Source: CAVVSQ01 sp963848825 (GTDB lineage Bacteria; Planctomycetota; Planctomycetia; Gemmatales; Gemmataceae). Taken from it: a DNA stretch of 64,000 nt. The stretch spans positions 310,001 to 374,000 of the forward strand of contig CAWKFA010000010.1 of NCBI GenBank assembly GCA_963848825.1, read 5' to 3'. The notes beneath the pieces were generated by a model. It was not told the DNA's origin, searched no databases, and worked only from the letters and a program-made list of their open reading frames with translations. Positions within the stretch are counted from its first letter, which is position 1; each line of letters opens with the position of its first letter. A program made the position numbers and the translations under genes. Below, piece after piece: positions 50,411-61,024 of the stretch.

Positions 50411-53400
50411 ATAACTATTACAATTTCTTGCAAACACGTCTGGCGAGCGGCGGCTTCACCACGGAAGATGCCCTGGCTTGTTTTCTGCCGCTGGCCCGGC
50501 AAACCCTCGCCGCGCACCGTGCCGACCTGGTGGCCCCACTGGAAGGCATTCAGGAGCTGCGCGAAGAAGCGGGCCATATCTGGTTCGAACAAGCAGCGCT
50601 GCGGCCCGCGACACTGCAAAAAGCCAAGGTCCGCGCCCTAGACAAGGCGACGGCCAGGGCGGTCGAGGTGGTTGGCGAGTTTCAGCTTACCGCCAACGTC
50701 GACCAGGGCGAGGACCAGATCGTCAGCTTGCTCATCGGCAAGGCCGGCGACAGCATCGTCCAGCCTATTTATCTGCCTGGCTATGTTGCCTGGGAACATG
50801 CCATCGGTCATCATGATCCGCTTACGGACATCTTCAGCCTGGGCATGATCTTGGCGGGGCTTATCTCCAACCTGGATGTAGGCGACCCGGAAGGTCTGGC
50901 GGCGTTCGTGCGCCATCGGCGCAATCTTTTCGAAGTTAACGAGAAGGTGCATCCGGTGGTGGCCAAGGCCGCCACGGCCATGACGCAGCTCAGTCGCCGC
51001 CGCCGGCCGCAAGACCTGGCCGCCCTCGTCCATGCCCTGGAGAATTATCGCGATCAGGACATCGACTTCGAGGTCGACCTGGCACGCGGCCATAATTGGC
51101 AAACCGCCGATCGCCTGGGTAAACGCGAGTTGATCCTGGCCAGACTGCAGCAGCGCCTGTTCGAGCTTTCCCGCCGCAACCGTTTGCTCCATTTCCGGCA
51201 AACGATGCATTCGGTGAATCTCACGCTGGCGTCCGTGCCCTTGTCCTTCGATTACAACAACATTCGGCCCGACCAAATTCTCACGGCCAGCGGCCCATTT
51301 CGGGAGACGCTGGCGGCCGGCAAGCCAATATCCCTCAACCGTTACCTGCGCTTCGAGGAGGCGGTATATCTGCCCAGCTTGCTGGATGAAATACGCAACG
51401 CCGCGCGGCGCGACACGAACGAATTTGGGTTCGCCCAGTTGCGGCTGGTCCTTTGTTTTCTTCGCTGGTCCAACTTGAAGGAGAAACCACCCGTACGGTT
51501 CGATTCACCACTGGTGCTGTTGCCGGTCAAGCTCACCAAGGGCAAAGGGGTCCGCGATGTTTACACGCTGGAGCCAACCGGCAACGAGGCCGAAATCAAT
51601 CCAGTGTTACGGCACTATCTGAAGCAACTCTACGCCGTGGACTTGCCGGAGAAGGTTGACCTGGCAACGACGCCGCTCGAAGCGCTGCACGCCCTGCTGG
51701 TCTCCAAGGTTCAATCCAGCGAGCCAGGCGTGACCATTGAAATGATCGATCGCCCGCGCATTCAACTCATCAAGGCACGCGCCCAGCGGCGCCTCGAGCA
51801 ATATCAGCGACGGGTGCGCCTGTCGGGCCGGGGCATTCGTTCCTATGCCGACATCGATTACAGTTACGACCGCGACAATTATCATCCGCTGGGGCTGCGT
51901 CTATTCCAAAACTGCGTTCGCGCCGCCGACACGCGCCTGCGCACCCTCATTCAGGAAACGCCACGCCCACGCCAGTTCATGCAACCACCTGAGACGCCCG
52001 TCGTCGAGGAAAAGGAACAGCAACTTTATGCGCTGGCCGAAGAGGAGACCAATCCCTTCCGCTGGGAGTTCGATCTTTGCAACGTCACCCTGGGCAACTT
52101 CCGCTATCAAAAGATGTCGCTCGTGCGCGACTACGACGCCCTGATGGGCTCGGGCGCGGAGCATGCGGCATTCGACCGCATCTTTTCACTGGACCCCCGC
52201 CCGGCCGGCAACGAGCAGGTGCCGCCGCTGCCGCTTGATGAGAATTACGCGATCATGCCCTGGGACCCGACCCAGGCGTCGGCCATCGCCCTGGCGCGCA
52301 CCGGCGCCGATTTCATCATTCAAGGCCCGCCCGGCACCGGCAAATCGCAAACGATCACGAACTTGATCGCCGACTATGTAACGCGCGGCAAACGCGTGCT
52401 TTTTGTCTGTGAAAAACGGGCTGCCATCGACGTGGTCTACCATCGTTTGCAGCAAGCCGGCCTCCAGGCGCTTTGCAGTCGCATCCACGATTCGCAGGCC
52501 GACAAGAAGGAGTTTATTCAAGACCTCAAGGCAACCTACGAAGGCTTTCTTAAACCCCAAAAAGGGAAAAAAACCGCCGCGGATGACGACCGGCGCCAGA
52601 TCCTGGACGGACTCAAGAACGACCTTGCTCCATTGCAAGGCTTCCATGAAGCCATGCAGTCCATACCGGCGCAGGCCAAAATGAGCTTGCATGGATTATT
52701 GGAGCGGACGCTCTCGCTGCGCGAGCAATACCCCCAGTCCAGGCTTCAAACTCCGGGCCCAGTGCCCGCTTATAGCCTTTGGGAGGAGCATCGAGCCAAG
52801 CTGCAACGGCTGGCGGAGTTGGTCGCGGAGCCTGGCGAATGCAGCTCGCTGGCCGGGCACCCGCTTAGAAACCTCAATGGGTCCATCGCGTGTCATGCAC
52901 AGCCGCACGCCTTTATCGTCGAACGTCTCGCACGGATTAGCAAGCTGCTCGATGGTATCGAAGCAATCTTGCGGGACCTTGACCTTCAGCCAGCGGCGAA
53001 GGAGACCCTGGAAGACGCAGGCAAACTGGCCAATTTCGCGGCGACTCTGGAATTCCTGGCGCCGCGCAATCAGCTCGCGCTGTTGTTGCAGGGTACGCCG
53101 CTAACGAATCAGCTCACGAAAACGCAACGCGCCTATGACGCCCGTTTAAAAGATCTGGAAAAGGCCAGCGCCAGCACCAAGGCCTGGCGGCAGAAGCCGA
53201 GCCCCGAAGAGACCAAGATCGCTCGCGAACAAGCCAAGGAGCTGGAGAAATCCGCCTGGCGCATCTTCAAGCCCGCCTGGTGGCGCTGCGCGGCTTCCTC
53301 AAACGCGCCTACAATTTTTCCGCCCATGCTGTGCAGCCGACCTGGAGCCAAATTTTGACCGCGCTCAGCAAGGAGCAGGACATTGAGGCCAGTGTTGCGC

Positions 53401-55555
53401 AGCTCGAAAGCCAGGCCCGCGACAGCTTCGGTTTTGATTCCAGGTTTACCCTTTTTCTGGAGAGGGTGAGCCAGGCCAAGGAATCCCTGGGCAAACAAGC
53501 GGCAAACATTCAGGCGCTTCATGGCAAATTGGCCAAAAGCCCGCGTGGCGGCGAGACGATCGCGCGGTTGCTGCCACTCTTGACTACGCTGCCCGCGCTG
53601 ACAAATGAGCTAGCGGCCTTGTTGAGCCGCTGCCCGAGTGAATCCCCATTCGCGGCATCCGGAGTGAATTGAGTGGTATCGAAAAAGCTCTGGATCGCCT
53701 CGACGATTTCATTCCTTGCCTGGCGGAATTGGCTGCCTTGCCCGGGGCACTGGCGGATGCTTGCCGCTCCTGGCCGGGTCCGCTACCTGCGCTCGAAAAA
53801 GTGCTGGCAGAACGGACCCTCGAAGACATCTATCGCGCCGACAAAAGTTTGGCGCGTTTTAATGGCACGGTTCGCGCTCGGCACGCGGGACGACTCGAAA
53901 CTGCGTGCGCCAGTCTACAAGAAATCAATGCCACGGCGATGCGCGAACATGTGAGCGGGCGTTTTCTCGAAAACGTTCGCATTTCGAGCAGTCCGGCCGG
54001 CCAGTTGGAGACGGACCAAAAAGAATTCAAGGGAATTTATAACCGGGGCCGGCGCGAGCTCGAGCATGAGTTCGGCAAGACCATGCGTTTCCGGTCGATT
54101 CGCGACCTGGTCGCCGGCGAAACGGGCCAGGTGCTTCATGATCTCAAACCCATCTGGCTTATGAGCCCGCTCAGCGTGGCCGATACCTTACCCATGGACG
54201 CCAGCCATTTCGACGTGGCCATCTTTGACGAAGCCAGCCAGGTCACCCTCGAGATGGCGGTGCCGGTGATGTTCCGCGCCAAGCAGATCATCGTCGTCGG
54301 CGATCAGATGCAGTTGCCACCCACCAGTTTCTTCGCCAGCAAACAGTCCGACGAGGAGGACACCATCCAGGTCGAGGGTGCCGACGGCGCGACGCTGGCC
54401 TATGATCTCGACAGCAATAGCTTTTTGAATCATGCCGAACGCAACCTGCCCTCAACAATGCTTTGCTGGCATTACCGCAGCCGATCCGAGTCGCTCATCA
54501 GCTTTTCCAATGCCGCTTTCTATCAAGGCCGGCTATTGTCCGTACCCGAGGTCGCCCTCCCCGCCAAGCAGGGCGAGCCAATCCAGGTTTCTCAGGACAC
54601 GACCAAGGAAGCCGACAAGTTGACGGACCGACCCGTCAGTTTTCATTTCATGGAGGAGGGCGTTTATGAACAGCGCCGCAATACGGTAGAGGCCGATTAC
54701 ATCGCGGGGCTGGTGCATGGCCTACTGACCGGTCCCCTGGGGTATAGCATCGGTATCGTGGCTTTTTCGGAAGCTCAACAAGACGAAATCCAAAGCGCTC
54801 TGGACCGGCGTGCCCGTAAGGACGCGGACTTTCGCGACCTGCTGGAAGCTGAGTCCGAACGAGAGCAAGATGGCCAGTTCATGGGCCTGCTGGTCAAGAA
54901 CCTGGAAAACATTCAGGGGGACGAACGTGACGTGGTCATTCTCAGCGTTTGTTACGGGCACAACCCCGCCGGCAAAATGCTGATGAACTTCGGCCCCATC
55001 AATCAAAGCGGCGGCGAGCGCCGTCTCAATGTGGCGTTCTCGCGAGCCCGGCGACACATGGCGGTCATTTCGTCGATGCGGCACCAAGACATCACCAACG
55101 ACTACAACGACGGTGCCCGTTGTCTCAAGAATTACTTGCATTACGCGGAGGCGATGTCCGCCGGGGACCTGCTCGCGGCGCGGCGCGTGCTCTGGGAAAC
55201 CAACTTTCGGGAGGATACGGGCAAAAGCGGTCCGGTCACCGATGTCGTCGTGGCGGCGCTGACGATGGCCCTGCGCGGGCGAGGATATCTGGTAGATAAC
55301 GCGGTGGGGCAGTCGGAATTTCGCTGCGATTTAGCGCTTCGCCGCGAAAATGACGCGAAATACTGTTTGGGTATCCTGGTAGACACGGAAGAACATTACC
55401 GGCACGGCGATCTTCTCGAACGCGAAGTTTTGCGGCCCCAGTTGTTGCGTATGTTCGGCTGGCAAGTTGTCCACGTCCTGACCAAAGACTGGTATGATAA
55501 TCAAGGAGCCGTGCTGGAATCGCTGGTAAAGCTGGCGGAGGCGAAGTCCCGATGA
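50407..55555 (+). CDS. Pseudokinase / DUF4011-like / SF1 helicase with C-terminal nuclease-like domain, two frameshifts
   Basis: About 1,716 residues. N-terminus (about 1-215) is a degenerate Ser/Thr kinase: the HRD/DFG region is replaced by AAHRADLVAPLEGIQELREE and GHIWFEQ, whereas the C-lobe LPGYVAWEHAIGHHDPLTDI, FSLGMILAGL and RPQDLAALVHALENY keeps kinase form. A DUF4011-like region follows (about 235-500; LIELSRRNRLLHFR-type). SF1 helicase: Walker A FIIQGPPGTGKSQTITNLI, DEAD-like VAIFDEASQVTLEMA, VVGDQMQLPPTSFF, GGERRLNVAFSRARRHM. The C-terminus (about 1,605-1,716) resembles a PD-(D/E)xK/MTES_1575 fold (FRCDLAL, CLGILVDTEEHY, GWQVVHVLTKDW). Frame changes: near 53282-53290 (missing base; restores PAWWRLRGFLKRAY) and near 53665-53671 (missing T; restores GVNLSGIEKAL). 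Confidence 0.78.
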
Positions 55556-55618
55556 TTCCTGGCCCTCAACAATGGGCAGGCCCGGACATTTTTGACACCC
55601 ATCGCAGAGGCCTGGCGC

Positions 55619-57367
55619 ATGGCGTCGCGTGTAGCTAACGAATCTTTGGCTGAGGTAATGGATCGCCATTCGGTGACCGGCGATCCGGCGCTGTGGTGGG
55701 CCGAGGGAGACAGGCTACGCTGCGTGGCCTGCGGGCACCGCTGCTTGATTGGCGAAGGCCTGCGGGGCATTTGCAAGGTCCGCGTCAACGAGGGCGGTCA
55801 GCTCAAGGTGCCCTTCGGTTATGTGGCGGGCCTGCAAAGCGATCCGGTCGAAAAGAAGCCATTTTTTCACGTCTATCCCGGCAGCGATGCCTTGACCTTC
55901 GGCATGCTCGGCTGCGACCTGCATTGTTCTTACTGCCAAAACTGGGTCACCTCGCAGGCGCTACGCGATAGCAAGGCACTCGCCCCCTTGCGGCCCGTGA
56001 CGCCGGCACAGCTTGTCGAGGTCGGCGCGACGCGAAGGCTCACGCCTGGTCGTTTCCAGCTATAACGAACCACTCATCACCGCGGAATGGGCCGTGAGTG
56101 TTTTCCGTGAGGCCACGGCGGCAGGGCTGGCATGTGCCTTCGTCTCCAACGGCAATGCCACGCCAGAGGTGCTCGATTATCTGCGTCCCTGGCTGTGCGC
56201 CTACAAAATCGATCTCAAGGCCTTTAACGACGCAACTTACCGCACGCTCGGCGGCACGCTCGAAAATATCACCCGCTCGATAAGCATGGTCCATGAACGT
56301 GGGCTGTGGCTGGAAATCGTGACGCTAATCATTCCCGGCCTCAATGACAGTGACGCCGAGCTGCGGCAGGCGGCCCGCTTCATAGCCTCGGTCAGTCGCG
56401 ACATTCCCTGGCACATCACTGCTTTCCATAAAGATTATCGGATGACCGATCCCGAGGCGACGCCGGCCGAAACGCTCATTCGTGCCGCCGAAATTGGTGC
56501 CGCCGAGGGTTTGCGTTACATTTATGCCGGCAATTTGCCTGGCCGTGTCGGCGACTGGGAAAACACGCGCTGTCCATCCTGCCGGCGTACAGTCATCGAG
56601 CGTTTTGGCTATCTCATTCGCGCTTATCGACTCGGGCCGGACGGATCTTGTCCCGATTGCCACACCAAGTTGCCCGGGGTTTGGCCCGGTTCGGCGGGCG
56701 AAGTTCGCACCGGCAACGACCTGGCGGCTTATCAAGACAGACTGCCCCGGCGCGTGGAAACGATACAAAAGCAAGATGACTCGTCTTCTTCCTTAAAGGG
56801 ACTCACGGCCATGCTGACCGCTGAACAAAAACAGCAAATCGTGCAGGCCGCCGGTTCCATGGTAAGGGCGCACGTGGAAGGCTACGAGGCGACCTTCCCG
56901 GCAGCCTTGATGTCCATCGGCAACCAGACAATCGGCGGCGCATTTGTGAGTCTCAAACGGGGCAAACATTTGCGTTCCTGTTGCGGCCTGATTGGTCAAC
57001 CCCTGCCGTTGCATCAGGCCGTAGGTCATGCGGCCCAGCGCTCTGCCCTGGAAGATATGCGTTTTCCCCCGATCTCCCCGTCCGAGCTGGACCACCTCGA
57101 TATGGAGGTTTGGCTCCTGGGCACTCCCCAGCAGGTCTCGGCCCGAGGCGAAGATCGCGCGCGATCGTGATCGGCAAGCATGGCATCCAGGTGGTACAGG
57201 GACAGGCCAGTGGTTTATTTTTACCAAGCGTCGCGGTGGAGAATAACTGGGACGCACGCCGGTTCCTCGATCAGGTTTGCGTCAAGGCTGGCCTACCGCC
57301 TGCGGCATGGAAAGACGATACCACCCGCTTTTATACTTTTGAAGGTGAAGCGCTGCGCAGCCGCTGA
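55619..57367 (+). CDS. amrS: AmmeMemoRadiSam radical SAM protein (AmrS) fused to AMMECR1 domain (AmrA), two frameshifts
   Basis: The N-terminal half is the AmrS radical SAM enzyme: Cys-rich RCVACGHRCLIGEG, the [4Fe-4S] motif GCDLHCSYCQNW (Cx3Cx2C), VVSSYNEPLITAEW, KIDLKAFNDATYR and a late Cys-rich TRCPSCRRTVIERFGY with CPDCHTKLPG. A linker (ETIQKQDDSSSSLKG) leads, with no stop, into an AMMECR1 domain: LTAEQKQQIVQAAG, IGGAFVSLKRGKHLRSCCG, MRFPPISPSELDHLDMEVWL, IVIGKHGIQVVQG, RFLDQVCVKAGLP. The frame changes near 56024-56034 (extra base in GGCGCGACGCG) and near 57154-57164 (base missing in GATCGCGCGCGATC). In many genomes these parts are separate genes. The substrate of the system is unknown. 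Confidence 0.85.
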
Positions 57368-57376
57368 CCACCGTCG

Positions 57377-58802
57377 GTGGGCCCCGGCCCCTTGGCCGGC
57401 CGGCCTGTTTCTGCCGTCCGGAAGATTTGCCGCACCTATGCGGCCTTCTTCCACAACAACTTGCTGGCCCGGTTGACCGGTAGCACCCCGAGTTACTACT
57501 TGACCGGTGCTCCCGATGGCAACGTTACCGGCGTCGTTATTTCCGTGCGCCCGCCCGGCGAGACCGAACCTATGTTCCTGTGCCAGATGTCGCTGCGACC
57601 GGGTGTGCCCCTCCAGGCAACACTGAACGGCCTTACCGACACCGCCGCGCAGACGCTTGCCGCCAAGGGAGTTAGTCCGGAGATTGTGGCCAACTTGCAA
57701 ATCGATCTGATGCTCCTGCATGACGCGGTCTTGCACGGGACGGTCGCCGATCCGCAACTGGCCGGATTCGATCCCAGGCACCGGGCGCTGCTCGTGATGG
57801 ATCGCGGCAAGATCGGTATCTCGTTTGATCCCGAGCGATCGGTTGACGATCTTCTCCAGGACGCCGCTAAACTGGCGGCTGTTGGCAACCCGGCACAAAC
57901 CATGCTCGTGAGCCTCGACGCCCTGTCCACTTCATCGCCCATTCGCTTCTCCAATGCGCCCAAGCCCGTGCGTGGCCCCGCTATCCGACCGCCAGCTATC
58001 GCGGGAACATTTTACGAGGCGGACCCCGCGGCGCTTGGCGCTCACCGTCGATCAACTCCTGGCAACAGGCTCTGGAGAAGCCGGCACCGTCACGAGCCCT
58101 TGGCCGGCCGCCATGGTGCCCCACGCGGGGCTGAGATTCTCGGGGCGGATTGCCGCCCAGGTATTACGCCGCATCGAGATCCCGCATACGGTGATCGTCA
58201 TCGGCCCCAAGCATACGGGCCTGGGCATGGATTGGGCCGTGGCGCCCCACGAGACCTGGACGTTCCCCGGTGGCAGCCTGGCATCCGACGTTGAGCTCGC
58301 CAATCAGCTTTGTCAGGCCATTCCCGGCCTGGAAATGGATGCGGCCGCGCATCAGCGTGAACATGCCATCGAAATCGAGTTACCGCTTATCGCCCATTTG
58401 GCACCGCAAGCCAGAGTGGTCGGCATTGTCATCGGTACTGGCGATCTGGAAAGCTGCCGTCGGTTTGCCCGGGGCCTGGCAGATGTCTTACGAGCCCGGC
58501 GTGAACGTACGCTCCTGCTTATTTCCAGCGACATGAATCATTTCGCAGATGATAAGGACACGCGCAGGCTGGACGAACTGGCCCTCGCCGCACTCGATCG
58601 CTCCGATCCTGCTCAATTATTTGAGACAGTAACCAAAAACCAAATCAGCATGTGCGGCGTGCTGCCGGCCGTGATCGTGCTCGAGACCCTACGCCTTTTG
58701 GGTGACGAACATCAGGCCCAGCGCGTCGGCTATGCCACCTCGGCCGACGTGACGGGGGACACCAGCCGCGTCGTCGGCTATGCGGGCATGCTGTTCAAGT
58801 AA
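57377..58802 (+). CDS. amrB: AmmeMemoRadiSam protein B (Memo) with an N-terminal extension, one frameshift
   Basis: C-terminal Memo domain (about residues 195-475): AGTFYEADPAALGALTVDQL, MVPHAGLRFSGRIAAQVL (HAG motif), VIVIGPKHTGLG, HQREHAIEIELPLIAHL, SSDMNHFADD and DVTGDTSRVVGYAGMLF, with the conserved His and Cys positions near NQISMCGVLPAV. The N-terminal ~190 residues (TYAAFFHNNLLARLTG; LQIDLMLLHDAVLHG; RGKIGISFDPERSVDDLL) may be a diverged second AMMECR1-type domain; this is inference. Near 58034-58043 one missing base (TTGGCGCTCACC) separates the two frames. GTG 57377 is the first usable start, only 10 nt after the upstream stop. Confidence 0.8.
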
Positions 58803-58969
58803 CAATCTAACCACCCGACTGAACCGGCGACGTTACACAAATATCATTTTCCCCTTGCGTTGTCGGTATTCGCGTACGTTAATGGAGTAATCATCTCTTG
58901 TTTTTTCAGAGACCGATGCGGAACCTTTTCGCGGCTGGCGCGATCCAATCTGAAAAAGGAGCCGTCGTT

Positions 58970-60889
58970 ATGGATACCGACCAGAAAGCCAGGAAACGCT
59001 TGTGGCAACAGCGCTTGATGCTGGCCGCATGCCTGGTTGGTACCTTGGGCGGTGCGACAGCCTGGGGTGTGCCACCACCACTGCCCGCGGAATTGCAGAA
59101 AAAGGTCGACCGGGCAATCGATCAAGGCGTCGGCTACCTCAAACCCGGGAACTGGGCGCCGAAAGATAGTGCTCATCTCGTCGGTTATGCAGCCATGCCA
59201 GCGCTGACACTGCTCGAATGCGGCGTACCCGCGAGTGATCCTGTCATCCAGCAAGCCGCCAGTTTCGTCCGCATGACAGCGCTAAAAAACGACCACACCT
59301 ACGACATCGCTCTCGCCATCCTTTTTCTTGACAAACTCGGCGACTCGAAGACAGACCGGCCCCTGATTCAGCGCCTGGCACTTCGGCTCATCGCCGGCCA
59401 AACCCCAACCGGAGGCTGGAGCTACAAATGCCCCCAGCTACCAGATGCGGTGGCGTTACAACTAATGTCCATTTTGAAAAATCTAGATCGACCGGACCTT
59501 TTCGACCCCCAGGCGGCGCCGATACCTGGTGATGCCATGGCCCGCATGGCCATCCCTAAACCGGGAATGGGACCCGCGCCGGAGTTCATGAATCCCGCTG
59601 CCGCGAATAACAGACCCCAGGCAAACACCATGATGAAGCCCGGCTACCGCAGTAGTGCGGACCAGGCGAGCCAATCCTCGGAAAAGCAGAGATTAATCGG
59701 CAGCCCGGTAATTCCCGAAAATCGCTTTACCAGCGAGCCATTGACGCCATCCAGTTCGCGCAACTGGGCGTGGTGCATCAAGATGGAGCCGTCTGACCGG
59801 GAGCTTACGGTCGCCCCAAAACGGCGCCCAAAAATCCCCGAATTCATGCAGATGTTCGCTGTGCTCCATGCCCCCAACATGCTGCCGGTGCTGGATCCCA
59901 TTGGCAAAGACCAGGAGCCGCTTTGGGGCACGTCGGATAATTCCAACACCCATTTCGCCATTTTGGCACTGTGGGCCGCGCGCCGCCATCAGGTGCCGAC
60001 GGTTCGTACGCTGAACTTGATCGCCAAGCGTTTTTACACCAGCCAAAATCCTGATGGTAGCTGGGGTTATCAGTATCGTTTCGGCGGTGGCGACCCCGAA
60101 CGACCGCCCATGACATCGATTGGGCTGCTTGGACTGGCGCTTTCGCACGGGCTTGTTCAGGATAATCGAGCCGTGGCAGTCCAGGGACAGGACCCCTGGA
60201 TCGTCAATGGCCTCGTGGCGCTTTCGAAAAACATCGGCGCGCCGAGCGGCCGCACGGATAACTTGCCCATGAGAGACTTATATTTCTTGTGGACGGTGGA
60301 ACGCGTCGGCATGCTTTACGACCTGCCAACCATTGGCAACAAGGAATGGTATCGCTGGGGAGCGGAAATCTTGGTCGGCAATCAGGCCCCAACAGGCAAC
60401 TGGGCTAACGGCATCTATCACGGCAATAACCCGACGATCGACACCTGTCTCGCACTGCTCTTCCTCAAACGCGCGAACATGACGGCCGAGCTGGCGAAGC
60501 TGCTACCCTTCAAAGGCGTGGACCTTGCCAAGGAAGTCACTGACTTGCTTCAGAAAAGCGCCGAACCGATGGCCATGGTGAAGCCGCCAATAAGCGCGCC
60601 AAGGAGACACTGGTCGACCTGTCGCTCAGCGATCCCGCCCGCGCCCACCGAAGTCGTGGAAACACCCCCCTCCCCTGTCACACCGCGGCCCACGCGCGCC
60701 GTGCCCCAGGACACAGTCGCGGAGAACCCATCCGGCAATGGCTTACTTTGGCTGCTTGTATTTTTGGCAGTCGCCTTGCTCTGCATCGGCATGGCCCTGG
60801 CGTTCTACTACAAGAGCGAGCCCGAGCCGGACGATGACGAGGAAGAAGAAATCGAGCCCAGGCCGCGCACGAAAAAGAAAGTGAAATAA
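58970..60889 (+). CDS. Prenyltransferase/squalene-hopene-repeat protein with C-terminal membrane anchor
   Basis: A 639-residue protein. ATG 58970 is preceded by AAAGGAG. A hydrophobic segment near 18-32 (MLAACLVGTLGGATAWG) looks like a signal peptide. The body contains two clusters of squalene-hopene-type QW-like alpha/alpha repeats: RLIAGQTPTGGWSYKCP, ILALWAARRHQ, FYTSQNPDGSWGYQYRFGG, MTSIGLLGLALSHGL, VGNQAPTGNWANGIYHGN. The usual catalytic DxDDTA motif of cyclases is not seen, so it is probably not a cyclase. The C-terminus has a TM helix (LLWLLVFLAVALLCIGMALA) and a tail of acidic then Lys/Arg residues (DDDEEEEIEP, RTKKKVK). Common in planctomycetes; function unknown. Confidence 0.82.
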   Translation: MDTDQKARKRLWQQRLMLAACLVGTLGGATAWGVPPPLPAELQKKVDRAIDQGVGYLKPGNWAPKDSAHLVGYAAMPALTLLECGVPASDPVIQQAASFVRMTALKNDHTYDIALAILFLDKLGDSKTDRPLIQRLALRLIAGQTPTGGWSYKCPQLPDAVALQLMSILKNLDRPDLFDPQAAPIPGDAMARMAIPKPGMGPAPEFMNPAAANNRPQANTMMKPGYRSSADQASQSSEKQRLIGSPVIPENRFTSEPLTPSSSRNWAWCIKMEPSDRELTVAPKRRPKIPEFMQMFAVLHAPNMLPVLDPIGKDQEPLWGTSDNSNTHFAILALWAARRHQVPTVRTLNLIAKRFYTSQNPDGSWGYQYRFGGGDPERPPMTSIGLLGLALSHGLVQDNRAVAVQGQDPWIVNGLVALSKNIGAPSGRTDNLPMRDLYFLWTVERVGMLYDLPTIGNKEWYRWGAEILVGNQAPTGNWANGIYHGNNPTIDTCLALLFLKRANMTAELAKLLPFKGVDLAKEVTDLLQKSAEPMAMVKPPISAPRRHWSTCRSAIPPAPTEVVETPPSPVTPRPTRAVPQDTVAENPSGNGLLWLLVFLAVALLCIGMALAFYYKSEPEPDDDEEEEIEPRPRTKKKVK

Positions 60890-61024
60890 CACACCTCTTT
60901 GGCGGGCGCGACACTATTATCTCCTGCGCGTTCGCCAATATCCCTCATGAGAATGCCGGCGCCGATGCATTCGCTATCATAAACGCGGAGCACACCGGCT
61001 ATTTTCGAGTTCACGAGGGATTCC

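Noticed and set aside
53665..53675. In-frame TGA in the helicase as possible selenocysteine or programmed frameshift
   Set aside because: The sequence continues in another frame, not through the TGA. There is no visible SECIS-like hairpin or slippery heptamer, and one missing T explains it.
53669..55555. A separate helicase gene starting with GTG at 53669
   Set aside because: The SF1 motifs are split, with Walker A upstream and the DEAS/arginine motifs here, so both halves belong to one protein.
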